Of a stretch of 42,925 bases of DNA, positions 15,944 to 23,116 are shown in pieces (position 1 is the stretch's first letter; each line of letters opens with the position of its first letter). The translations under genes and the position numbers were made by a program. Below the pieces are notes generated by a model. It was not told where the DNA came from, did not search any database, and worked only from the letters and a program-made list of their open reading frames with translations. Source of the DNA: Chloroflexota bacterium (GTDB taxonomy: Bacteria; Chloroflexota; Anaerolineae; UBA4142); the NCBI GenBank assembly GCA_016865935.1, contig VGOB01000012.1, positions 1-42,925 on the forward strand, given 5' to 3'.

Positions 15944-16824
15944 TCCACGCGCTTGGTCGTCCACGCGATATCCCAGACCACGTGCTTGTCGCCTTTGACA
16001 TAGTAATCGTACGCGCCGAGCGCGCGCGCGAGGGCTTCCACCGCCGCAAGCGAAAAGAGCGTGACGAGCAAGCGCAATGCTTTAGCAACTTCGTCCGCCG
16101 CGATCCGCAACACGCGTCCGGTCTCCAGACTCGACACGCGGTAACCGTACTTGCGAACCAGGTGCAAATGTCCGGCATAGTTGCGGCGACGCTGCATAAT
16201 AAATTCGCCGAGCGTTTCAGGTCCCATATTGTAGACGACCGCGTCGGGCGCGTAACGCACCTGCAGCCCGCGGCGAATGACCAACGCTTCGACAAACGCT
16301 TCGTCCATCGCGACATCGGGTGGCAAGCGGTCGAACACTTTGCGAAACGCGATCAATTCGCCCAAGCGCGGAATTTCCAAACAGAGTTGATGCTCCATCT
16401 GCAGACGCAAATGCGACATATAACCGACGACGTGCTCCGGCACGTTGACCGGAATTTTTTGCGCGCCCGTCATCCCGACCTTGGGGTCGTCGAACAATTT
16501 GACCAGATTCTCGATGCTGTCCGCGCGCGGCAACGTATCACCGCTTTCCAGGACGCAAATTTCTTCGCGCGCGTTTTGCAGAAACTGGTTGATCGCCGAC
16601 GTTTTGCCTTCGCGCTGTTCCTGCACGATCAATTTAATGCGCGAATCGCGCGCGGCGTACGCGTGAATGATCGGCACGGTGCGATCACAACAACCGCTGG
16701 CGACGACGATGATCTCGGTGATTTCAACCTGCTTCAATTCTTGCGCGAGCATCGCCGCGAGCAACTTGCCGATGTTCGCCTCTTCGTTATGCGCGGTAAT
16801 GCCCACACTGCAACGAATCGTCAT
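15928..16824 (-). CDS. Family 2 glycosyltransferase
   Basis: A 298-residue GT-A fold enzyme. It starts MTIRCSVGITAHNEEANIGKLL, the usual GT2 nucleotide-sugar entry, has EIIVVASGCCDRT where most have DDGSxDxT, ESGDTLPRADSI as a DxD-like region (about 93-104), a DEAFVEALVIRRGL acceptor-side acidic motif and a C-terminal membrane-proximal helix (RLLVTLFSLAAVEAL). Transfers a sugar to a lipid or polysaccharide acceptor at the membrane; donor unknown. Its stop codon and last residues lie within a heptamer tract, so the ancestral C-terminus has probably been altered. The GT-C gene's stop directly abuts this ATG. Confidence 0.88.
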   Translation of the reverse strand: MTIRCSVGITAHNEEANIGKLLAAMLAQELKQVEITEIIVVASGCCDRTVPIIHAYAARDSRIKLIVQEQREGKTSAINQFLQNAREEICVLESGDTLPRADSIENLVKLFDDPKVGMTGAQKIPVNVPEHVVGYMSHLRLQMEHQLCLEIPRLGELIAFRKVFDRLPPDVAMDEAFVEALVIRRGLQVRYAPDAVVYNMGPETLGEFIMQRRRNYAGHLHLVRKYGYRVSSLETGRVLRIAADEVAKALRLLVTLFSLAAVEALARALGAYDYYVKGDKHVVWDIAWTTKRVENSDQ

Positions 16825-18459
16825 TCAAACTCCCAGCCATTTTAGCGCGATTTCAAAAATCGCGGTAGATTCTTTCGTCAGAGTATAAACCGAAAAGAAC
16901 AAGGGCGCAAACACGAGCGCAAGCGCCAACGCACGCGCGTTCGTCTCGCGCGTTAGCGCGCGCACGCCCAACCACGCGACAACGATCAGCGCGAGCAACG
17001 CGCCAAACGCGATCAGCGCGTTCGTTTCCATTCCCGCCGCGATGATCGGCGCGCGAATCGGACTGCCAGTACTCGCGACGAGCGGCTGCAACCACGCGGC
17101 AGCCACCGCGAGCGCGAACAAACCAAGCGAAATTGCGACCGCCGACCGCTGACCGCTGACTGCTATTTCGGTCGTCGGTCGTCGGTCGTCGGTCAATTGC
17201 GCGAACAACCACACCCAAAACAAACTATTCGCCGTTCCCAAGATCGCGTACACCCACCAATGCGCGTGATTCGTCCATCCGGCGTAGTACGGCGCGAGCG
17301 CGATGTACGTCGTCGCGACGAGCGCAAGCGTCACTAGATCGAACCGGCGTTTGGGCAAAAGCGCGGCGAGCAAGAACGGGAACAGCATCACGTAATAATA
17401 GCCCATCACTTTTTTCGATGTGAGAAAAAACGCGATGGCGATCAGCGCCGCAGTCAGATACACACTCCAGCCGCGCCGCGCGCCGATGAACGCGAGCAGC
17501 GTCGCGGCAAGCATCGTCACGATCGTCGTGTGGCGCAGAAAGAAAAAATCGCTCGTCAGCGCGTTCGGTTCCGCGCGCGTCAAACCCAAGAGCGCGACGA
17601 GCCAGGACGCGGTTTGCACCGGCACGTTCTCGACGTACGTCAAATTCATAAACACGAAATCGTCGGAGTGCAATAGAAACGGCAAACAAACGATAGTGAC
17701 GACGAGACTGAAAAGAGTTAGGGCAAGAAGCAAGTTTGATAGTTTGATAGTTTGATAGTTTGGCGATTGGCTAGTTCGAGGCGATTTAACTATCCAACTA
17801 TGCAACCATCCAACGATCCAACTCACAAACATCGGAATTGCAAACAGAATCGCGATTTGCTTGAACAGCACCGCCAGCGCGAGCGCAAGCGCGGGCAGAG
17901 CAACGTGGCGCGCGTCTTCGAACGATGCATAGGCAAGCAGAACGAAGACGAGCCACGCGCTTTCAAAATGCCCTTGCACCGCCGTATCGTAGAACGTGAT
18001 CGGGTTGAAGAGCCACAACAGCGCCGCCGCGCGCGCGATCGTTTCGTCGTTCGCTTGGCGCGCGACGCTGCGGTATAACACAAGCGCGACGCCGATGTCC
18101 GCGAGAATCGCCGGCACGCGCGCCCAGGCGTAATCGGGCAAGGCGCGCGTCAGATCGCCGAGCAGCAGCGCGAGCGCGGCGGCGAACGCGTACAGCGGCG
18201 GATAGGCGTAGGGCCAGGTCTGCGCCGCGCGCGAACGCGCGTACAGATCGAACGGCGCGGCGTCGTCGAAAAAAGTGCGCGCGGCGTGAATGAACGTTTG
18301 CACGTCCCACGTTTGCGAAAAATACGGATGGAGCGTCAGGGTCGCGGAAACGATCGCGCCGGCATAGACCAGCGCGCTCGCAATGAAAAAGACCGCGCGG
18401 GAGGAACCCACCGCGCGGAGTGCGACATTCGATTGATCGTTTGGCGCGTGCGATGACAT
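16825..18459 (-). CDS. GT-C-fold membrane glycosyltransferase (GT87/mannosyltransferase-like)
   Basis: About 544 residues with ten or more membrane helices. The first lumenal loop has WDVQTFIHAARTFFDDAAPFDLYAR, typical of polyprenyl-phosphate-sugar-using GT-C enzymes with an acidic residue after helix one, followed by WPYAYPPLYAF and LLWLFNPITFYDTAVQGHFES (PY and NP motifs of the GT87 type). Two 7-nt repeat tracts pass through in frame, giving SQSPNYQTIKLSN (about 230-245) and a DDRRPTTEIAVSGQRSAV loop (about 425-442); both fall in loops between helices. The ATG at 18468 lies inside the TATAAT box, so ATG 18459 is used here; the transcript would then be nearly leaderless. Confidence 0.82.
   Translation of the reverse strand: MSSHAPNDQSNVALRAVGSSRAVFFIASALVYAGAIVSATLTLHPYFSQTWDVQTFIHAARTFFDDAAPFDLYARSRAAQTWPYAYPPLYAFAAALALLLGDLTRALPDYAWARVPAILADIGVALVLYRSVARQANDETIARAAALLWLFNPITFYDTAVQGHFESAWLVFVLLAYASFEDARHVALPALALALAVLFKQIAILFAIPMFVSWIVGWLHSWIVKSPRTSQSPNYQTIKLSNLLLALTLFSLVVTIVCLPFLLHSDDFVFMNLTYVENVPVQTASWLVALLGLTRAEPNALTSDFFFLRHTTIVTMLAATLLAFIGARRGWSVYLTAALIAIAFFLTSKKVMGYYYVMLFPFLLAALLPKRRFDLVTLALVATTYIALAPYYAGWTNHAHWWVYAILGTANSLFWVWLFAQLTDDRRPTTEIAVSGQRSAVAISLGLFALAVAAAWLQPLVASTGSPIRAPIIAAGMETNALIAFGALLALIVVAWLGVRALTRETNARALALALVFAPLFFSVYTLTKESTAIFEIALKWLGV
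17137..17194. repeat. Two-armed heptamer tract inside the GT-C gene, unit TCGGTCG
   Basis: One arm of GACCGCT/GACCGCC units and an opposite arm of four GGTCGTC units, in frame with the gene and placed in a cytoplasmic or periplasmic loop. Confidence 0.85.
17733..17826. repeat. Two-armed repeat tract inside the GT-C gene, unit TTTGATAG
   Basis: Three 8-nt TTTGATAG copies, a TTGGCGATTGG-type middle and an opposite arm of CTATCCAA / CCATCCAA copies. It is in frame and gives the HSWIVKSPRTSQSPNYQTIK loop. Confidence 0.8.
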
Positions 18460-18466
18460 CACCGGC

Positions 18467-18496
18467 ATTATAGCAGATTGTGGGGAAAACGCCCAA
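18467..18496 (-). promoter_or_regulatory. Extended -10 promoter of the GT-C/GT2 genes
   Basis: TGCTATAAT (TATAAT 18472-18467) with TTGGGC 18 nt upstream. The likely start of transcription falls on or next to the ATG at 18459. Confidence 0.6.
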
Positions 18497-18499
18497 GTT

Positions 18500-18564
18500 C
18501 TGACCGCCGACAGCAGATCGGTTCACAACAGAACCGCAGTCAACGGTCAGCCGTCGGCGGTCAG
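18500..18564. repeat. Hairpin repeat between GT-C and beta-helix genes
   Basis: Perfect 12-bp arms CTGACCGCCGAC (18500-18511) and GTCGGCGGTCAG (18553-18564), with an inner CGGTTC / GAACCG stem. Same unit family as the dnaE tracts. It may also act as a weak terminator for the beta-helix gene, though no T run follows. Confidence 0.8.
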
Positions 18565-18589
18565 CATTTTGGACCTAGTCCTGTCCGCC

Positions 18590-20098
18590 TCATTGTCCTT
18601 GAATCGTGTTGCCGTCCGTCTTGCCGTCGGTGGTGATGTTTTTGGCATTGTTGGCGAATCGGTTGTTGGTAATCTTGTTGAAGATCGCGCCGGACAAGCG
18701 AATTCCGGTGACCGCGTTGCCGTGAATGAAATTGCCGTCAATCAGGTTATCGCGCGTGGCGTACTTGTCCGGGCTGGGCGGCAGGAAAGCGAACTGTTTG
18801 GGTTCCCATTCGTCCCAGTACATATAGATTCCCACGCGACTGTTGGTGATCTCGTTGTTCGCGATCACACTGCCGCGACTATTCCAGGTGATGATGCCGT
18901 GATTTCGCATCTCGCGAATTGTGTTATCGCGAACTTCGGTGCCGTTCGTAAAGCCGAAATAGACCGCGTCGTACGATCCCGCCATTTCGTTACCGATGAT
19001 CTTGTTCCCTTTGCAGAACGACAATTCGACTGCGTTGTACAGCGCGCCGATGATCTTGTTGTTTTGAATGACGTTGTTGTCGCCGCACCGCATGCCGTGC
19101 GCCTTGATGAAAATGCCGTTCGCGTTATCGCCCAGCACCTGGTTATCTTTGACGACGACATTGCTGGAGCCGTCCTGTAAAATAATTCCCGCCGCGTCGC
19201 ACCCGCGCCCGACCGTGCCGCTGCCCCACCTGCAATAGCGCACGTTCTCGCGCGTCGTGTTGGCAGACACTTCGCTGTTCGACGTGTTGAGCAGGTTGAT
19301 CCCCCACGCCGAATTTTTGGACGCCGTGTTGTTGCGAATGACGACGCTGTCGCTGTTGCGCACGTCAATGCCGATCGCTTCGCTCTCGGTCGTATTGTTT
19401 TCGATGCGCGCGCCGCGCACGTCGTCGAGCCGGATGCCGCCGCCGTCCGTCAATCCCAAGAAGATGCCAAAGCCGGTGTGATCGATCGTGTTCAAGTTGT
19501 CGGAAAAAACATTATCGTGAATGTAAACGTTTCTGCCGCTTGTGACGTTCACGCCGAATTTGTGATAGCGCGCTTTGCAATTTTTGATTTCGACGTTCGC
19601 AGGCGATTCGAGCAGCGGGAAGTTGAACTTGCGAACCGTGATCGCGGCGTAGACGTATTGTTTGTCTTTGACGATCTTGGTATTGCCTTCAATCGTGCGA
19701 TTGTCGCAATCCAAGGTCACGTCGTGGCTCTGGATGATGATACAATCGCGCGTGCCGGGCGCGACGATGTCGTTCGTCAATTTGTAAACACCGGGCTGCC
19801 AAATTTCCGCGCACTGATTCACGCCGAAGGTTTGTAGCGGCGTCGGCGTCACGGTGGGCGTGGGTGTGATCGTGTGGGTCGGCGTCGTGGTGGGCGTGGT
19901 CGTGCGGGTTGCCGTCGCGTTGGGCATCGCCGTCTGCGCGCGTTCGGCGGTCGGCGTGCTGGCTGGATTCGCAGTCGTCGCGCGCGCCTGCGTCGGCGCG
20001 GGCGCAAGTGTCGGCGTCGGCGCGACCGTCGCTTCCGCGCACGCGGAGGCGTACAAAATCGCGCTGAGCGCGATCAGCAGAAAGATCAATCGTCGCAT
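18590..20098 (-). CDS. Right-handed parallel beta-helix lipoprotein (NosD/PbH1 type)
   Basis: A 502-residue exported protein. Signal peptide MRRLIFLLIALSAILYASAC with a lipobox-like end (cysteine 20; alanine at -3 is unusual), then a 65-residue Thr/Pro/Ala linker with TPTPT-type repeats, then a beta-helix of about ten PbH1 coils full of N/D ladders (ARIENNTTESEAIGI, VVIRNNTASKNSAWG, NVIQNNKIIGALYNA, SVIANNEITNSRVGI). Six or more cysteines may form disulphides. Families of this fold bind or cut polysaccharides; no pectate-lyase active site is visible. Placed between GT-C and proC within a glycan region. A promoter at 20330-20358 gives it an unusually long leader of about 225 nt. Confidence 0.85.
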   Translation of the reverse strand: MRRLIFLLIALSAILYASACAEATVAPTPTLAPAPTQARATTANPASTPTAERAQTAMPNATATRTTTPTTTPTHTITPTPTVTPTPLQTFGVNQCAEIWQPGVYKLTNDIVAPGTRDCIIIQSHDVTLDCDNRTIEGNTKIVKDKQYVYAAITVRKFNFPLLESPANVEIKNCKARYHKFGVNVTSGRNVYIHDNVFSDNLNTIDHTGFGIFLGLTDGGGIRLDDVRGARIENNTTESEAIGIDVRNSDSVVIRNNTASKNSAWGINLLNTSNSEVSANTTRENVRYCRWGSGTVGRGCDAAGIILQDGSSNVVVKDNQVLGDNANGIFIKAHGMRCGDNNVIQNNKIIGALYNAVELSFCKGNKIIGNEMAGSYDAVYFGFTNGTEVRDNTIREMRNHGIITWNSRGSVIANNEITNSRVGIYMYWDEWEPKQFAFLPPSPDKYATRDNLIDGNFIHGNAVTGIRLSGAIFNKITNNRFANNAKNITTDGKTDGNTIQGQ

Positions 20099-20329
20099 TT
20101 CGTTTGACTCTCACAAAAAGAATTTGGCAACCCTACCCTGGGCGCAGCGCTAACGCGATTTCGTCGGCTTTACGTCCGGCGGGCGCGATAAAATCTTCAA
20201 CCGCCTCCAGTTCGTCGCGTAGGTTCGTCGGCGCGCTTTTTCAAATCCTGTCTGGGCGAAGGTTCTCCATATCCGTAGGCGCGCCGCAGTACTCCTCGAA
20301 CGCAACGGCTCGCCGTCTTCAACCCCTCA
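20099..20329 (-). other. Long GC-rich leader of the beta-helix gene, unassigned
   Basis: Transcribed from the promoter at 20330-20358 this would be a 5' leader of about 225 nt with several potential stems (CGGCGAGCCG, GGCGGTTGAAG repeated as GGGTTGAAG, CTGCGCCCAG near the end). It contains short open frames but none with a ribosome-binding site. I recognise no riboswitch. It could be a structured leader, an interspersed repeat or a decayed gene. Confidence 0.35.
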
Positions 20330-20358
20330 AGTATACCATACAAAAATCAATCTCACAA
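20330..20358 (-). promoter_or_regulatory. Promoter upstream of the beta-helix gene
   Basis: TTGTGA (20358-20353) and TATACT (20335-20330), 17-nt spacer, on the minus strand just after the proC stop. Confidence 0.65.
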
Positions 20359-20372
20359 TTTGGGCTTGAGGT

Positions 20373-21218
20373 TCACGCGTCCACCGGCTTGCGCTGCTCC
20401 GTCTTCCCCACCGTCTCGCCGAGCAAGCGCGATTTTTGGTACGCCGCCCACACTGCTTTCGAAAACACCGTGCGCAACGATCCTTTTTCCATTTGATAGA
20501 TCGCTTCCGCCGAGGTGCCGCCCGGCGACGTGACCATATTCCGCAATTCCGCCGGATGCTTGCCGGTTTTGTCCGCGTACGAAATCGATCCGCGCATCGT
20601 TTCGATCACGATCTCGCGCGCCACCTCGCGCGAAAAACCCAGATGCACCGCCGCGTCGATCAACGCTTCCAGCACGAGAAAGACATACGTCGGTCCCGTG
20701 CCGCTGACCGCCGTCGCCATATCGAGATATTTTTCGTCGTCCACCCAAACTTGTTTGCCGAGCGACTGGAAAATCGCGCGCGCGCTGTCGCGTTGCGCGT
20801 CGGTCACGCTCGGCGTCGTCGTCCACACCGTCAACCCCTCGCCGATTTGCGCGGGCGTGTTCGGCATCGCGCGAATGATCGCGTGGTGTGCAAGCCCCTC
20901 GCGCAACGTCGCCAGCCGCCCGCCCGCGATGATCGAGATGACGAGTTGCTCGGCGCGCAGCGCGCCTTTGAGTTCCGGCAAGACGCGCGCCAGCACTTGC
21001 GGTTTGATCGCCAAGACGATGATTTCACCCGCGCGCGCCGCCGCGCGATTATCGTTGGTCGCGCGAACGCGATGCCGCGCGGCAAGTTCGGCGCGGCGTT
21101 TCTCCGTCGGCTCGCTGACCGTGATCTTTTCCGGCGCGACGATCTGGCGATTGAGCAAGCCGCCGATCATCGCTTCTGCCATCACGCCGCCGCCGATAAA
21201 TGAAATTGAATCGAGCAT
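20373..21218 (-). CDS. proC: Pyrroline-5-carboxylate reductase
   Basis: Last step of proline synthesis, reducing pyrroline-5-carboxylate with NAD(P)H. The 281-residue protein has the Rossmann start SISFIGGGVMAEAMIGGL (residues 4-21), IIVLAIKPQVL, RAMPNTPAQIGEG (about 115-127) and the C-terminal dimerisation/active region with AVSGTGPTYVFLVLEAL (about 165-181) and MVTSPGGTSAEAI (about 229-241), which matches the P5CR signature. The usual length is 260-280 residues. The ATG at 21218 follows GGGAG at five bases; an upstream TTG at 21233 is rejected. It follows the toxin gene by 65 nt and may share its transcript. Confidence 0.96.
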   Translation of the reverse strand: MLDSISFIGGGVMAEAMIGGLLNRQIVAPEKITVSEPTEKRRAELAARHRVRATNDNRAAARAGEIIVLAIKPQVLARVLPELKGALRAEQLVISIIAGGRLATLREGLAHHAIIRAMPNTPAQIGEGLTVWTTTPSVTDAQRDSARAIFQSLGKQVWVDDEKYLDMATAVSGTGPTYVFLVLEALIDAAVHLGFSREVAREIVIETMRGSISYADKTGKHPAELRNMVTSPGGTSAEAIYQMEKGSLRTVFSKAVWAAYQKSRLLGETVGKTEQRKPVDA

Positions 21219-21283
21219 TGTTCTCCCAAACAAAAAAGCGGACTTTTCAGCCCGCGACTTTGCGATGCCTAAACAAACGAATC

Positions 21284-21737
21284 CTACTCTCTGTCGGGTT
21301 TGTTCTGTCCAATGAGATTGAGCATTGCTTCAATCTCGTGAATCAAGAATGGAAGATTGGGTTGCGTAAAACTCAGAGCTGGCGCAGGGACACGGTTGTG
21401 TTTGATGTCCGGAGGAATATGCTTGTGATGCGGATGCGTGCTTTTTAGCCCAGGATCGTCTGGATGCGGCTGTGCATCATACCAATAGAATTTTTTCGCT
21501 GCCGCGCCAAACTTCGTAGCCGTAATCGTCAATGAGCGCCGGTAAACGATGATACAGGATCCGTTGGCGCACGACCAGGCGGATATCCTGCGCGAAGTAC
21601 AATTCGCCTGTGACGCGCGCCAACGTCGCGCCCAGCCGAATGAAACGTAGCGTGGAATGTCGAACGATCGGAAATCGTTCAGCAAGCGAATAGATCAGCC
21701 ATTCATAATCGTTCGGGGTACGCAACGCGTTGGTCAT
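21284..21737 (-). pseudogene. TumE-family (DUF6516) toxin gene with a homopolymer frameshift
   Basis: Two overlapping frames together make one DUF6516/TumE toxin of about 150 residues. The first, from ATG 21737, reads [20 protein letters not shown] and ends [10 protein letters not shown]; the second continues [12 protein letters not shown], then [15 protein letters not shown] and ends [16 protein letters not shown]. The HPHHKH core and the aromatic YWYDxxPHP motif are typical of the family. The join lies in a run of six A on the coding strand (21491-21496); five would restore the frame. It may be an assembly error, phase-variable slippage or real inactivation. The start overlaps the antitoxin stop by four bases, the usual type II layout. 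Confidence 0.75.
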
Positions 21738-22003
21738 ACAGCCACTCGGACGAGTCCGGCTAACGACGGGGCATTGGGTTGAAGTTGTTGAACCAGATCG
21801 CGGTAGGCGGCTTGACGCGCCAACCAGGTTCGATAAACGCTTGCCCATTCACCGAAATCAAGCACCCAGTGATCGTCCTGCGGTTCTTCGCCGCTGACAA
21901 ACGCCGCGTAGAATGTTTCCGAACGCACGCCGTATTTTCGTTCGAATGCAATGAGGTCTTGTTCTAACGCGTGAATATCAGATAGAATATCTTGGAGTGT
22001 CAT
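21734..22003 (-). CDS. Antitoxin-like partner of the TumE toxin
   Basis: An 89-residue acidic, helical protein (MTLQDILSDIHALEQDLIAFERKYGVRSETFYAAF, then a GEWASVYRTWLARQ segment). The pattern of a coiled N-terminal helix, KYGxxSExFYxAFxSGE and W/Y-rich end matches small proteins that are regularly encoded directly upstream of DUF6516 toxins. It has no obvious DNA-binding domain in itself. AGGAGGGT precedes the ATG and a good promoter (22021-22049) serves the pair. Intact while its toxin is frameshifted. Confidence 0.7.
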   Translation of the reverse strand: MTLQDILSDIHALEQDLIAFERKYGVRSETFYAAFVSGEEPQDDHWVLDFGEWASVYRTWLARQAAYRDLVQQLQPNAPSLAGLVRVAV

Positions 22004-22020
22004 CTTACCCTCCTGTGCGA

Positions 22021-22049
22021 ATTATACCCGATCACTTGCGAAACTCCAA
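22021..22049 (-). promoter_or_regulatory. Promoter of the TumE/antitoxin pair
   Basis: TTGGAG (22049-22044), 17 nt, TATAAT (22026-22021) on the minus strand, lying over the 3' end of the glycosyltransferase gene. Confidence 0.7.
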
Positions 22050-23024
22050 CCCATACAGCGCGATCAGTCCCGCCGCCGCGGCGATTGTCAGCACCGCGTA
22101 ATTCGTCAGCAGATTTCCTTGCGCGCAAATCGCCGCGGCAAGCCCGCACGCGCTCGCAACACCGTACAACGCCAGCACCGCGCCGCGCTGCGACCAGCCG
22201 CGCGCGACCAACCGATGCGACGTGTGATCGGTGCCCGGCGTCGTCAGCGGATTCACCCCGCGCCGCCAACGCGAAACGAACACGAGCGTCGTGTCGAAGA
22301 TCGGCAGACCAAGCACGAGAAGCGGAATGAACCAGGTCGTGGTCACCGGCAAATTCACAAAACGCAGTTTGATGCCAACGGCGGCAAGCAAAAAGCCGAT
22401 GAACAAAGTCCCCGCATCGCCCATAAAAATTCGCGCCGGATTGAAATTGTAAATCAAGAAACCGATTGCCGCGCCAAGCAGCGCCGCGCTCAGCGCGCCG
22501 ACCAAGTATTGCCCGTTCAGCGCGGCGATCAATAAAAAGAACGCCGCCGCAATCGCCGCGACGCCGCCGGACAAGCCGTCCATATTGTCGAGCAGGTTCA
22601 GCGCGTTCGTGATGCCGACCACCCACAGCACCGTGATTGCCGCGTTCACCAACGGGATCGGGACAAGTTCGACCGAGACGCCGGCGATCACCAGGATCAG
22701 CGCGCCGCCGATCTGCCCGATCAATTTCAGCCCCGCCGATAATCCGACGCGATCATCCCACAAGCCGAGAAACGAAACCCAGGTCGCGCCGATCACGATG
22801 CCGATCATTTGCGGCACGTAAAATCGATCAGCGAACAAAACCAGCGCGACGATGAACGCGCCGTACATCGCGACGCCGCCCAAACGCGGAATCGGCGCGG
22901 TGTGAATTTTGCGCGCGCTCGGCTGATCGAGAAAACCCGCGCGCAATGCAATCTGACGCGCCAGCGGCACCGCGCCAATCGCAAAGACGAGCGCGGTGGC
23001 GAAGATCAAAATAAGCGTGGACAT
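22032..23024 (-). CDS. WecA/MraY-like glycosyltransferase family 4 protein
   Basis: A 330-residue polytopic enzyme of the polyprenyl-phosphate N-acetylhexosamine-1-phosphate transferase family, which starts lipid-linked glycan synthesis by moving sugar-1-P from a UDP-sugar to undecaprenyl phosphate. Motifs: KIHTAPIPRLGGVAMY (about 39-54), NALNLLDNMDGLSGG (about 140-154), FNPARIFMGDAGTLFIG (about 193-209) and a cytoplasmic HTSHRLV (about 268-274) histidine motif. More like WecA/TagO than MraY given the HxSHRL loop and the absence of other murein genes. The start ATG at 23024 replaces a longer frame whose first residues come from repeat DNA. Neighbour of the O-antigen-ligase-like gene. Confidence 0.9.
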   Translation of the reverse strand: MSTLILIFATALVFAIGAVPLARQIALRAGFLDQPSARKIHTAPIPRLGGVAMYGAFIVALVLFADRFYVPQMIGIVIGATWVSFLGLWDDRVGLSAGLKLIGQIGGALILVIAGVSVELVPIPLVNAAITVLWVVGITNALNLLDNMDGLSGGVAAIAAAFFLLIAALNGQYLVGALSAALLGAAIGFLIYNFNPARIFMGDAGTLFIGFLLAAVGIKLRFVNLPVTTTWFIPLLVLGLPIFDTTLVFVSRWRRGVNPLTTPGTDHTSHRLVARGWSQRGAVLALYGVASACGLAAAICAQGNLLTNYAVLTIAAAAGLIALYGLEFRK

Positions 23025-23027
23025 AGT

Positions 23028-23116
23028 TGGCGGATGGCAGATAGCAGATGGCAAATAGCGTATGGCACGTAATTTGTCATTCGCAATCTGCTAGTCGCAA
23101 TTCGCGATACGCTATT
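23028..23116. repeat. Two-armed heptamer tract, unit like GCAGATG / GCAAATA
   Basis: Units GGCAGATA, GCAGATG, GCAAATA, GCGTATG in one arm and TCGCAATC, TCGCAATT, CGATACGCTA in the other. It fills the gap between two glycan genes and supplies the TAG stop of the 1260-aa gene. Confidence 0.8.

Noticed and set aside
20104-20496. A 130-codon plus-strand frame in the proC/beta-helix gap
   Set aside because: It overlaps the proC end in antisense, lacks a ribosome-binding site and resembles no family.
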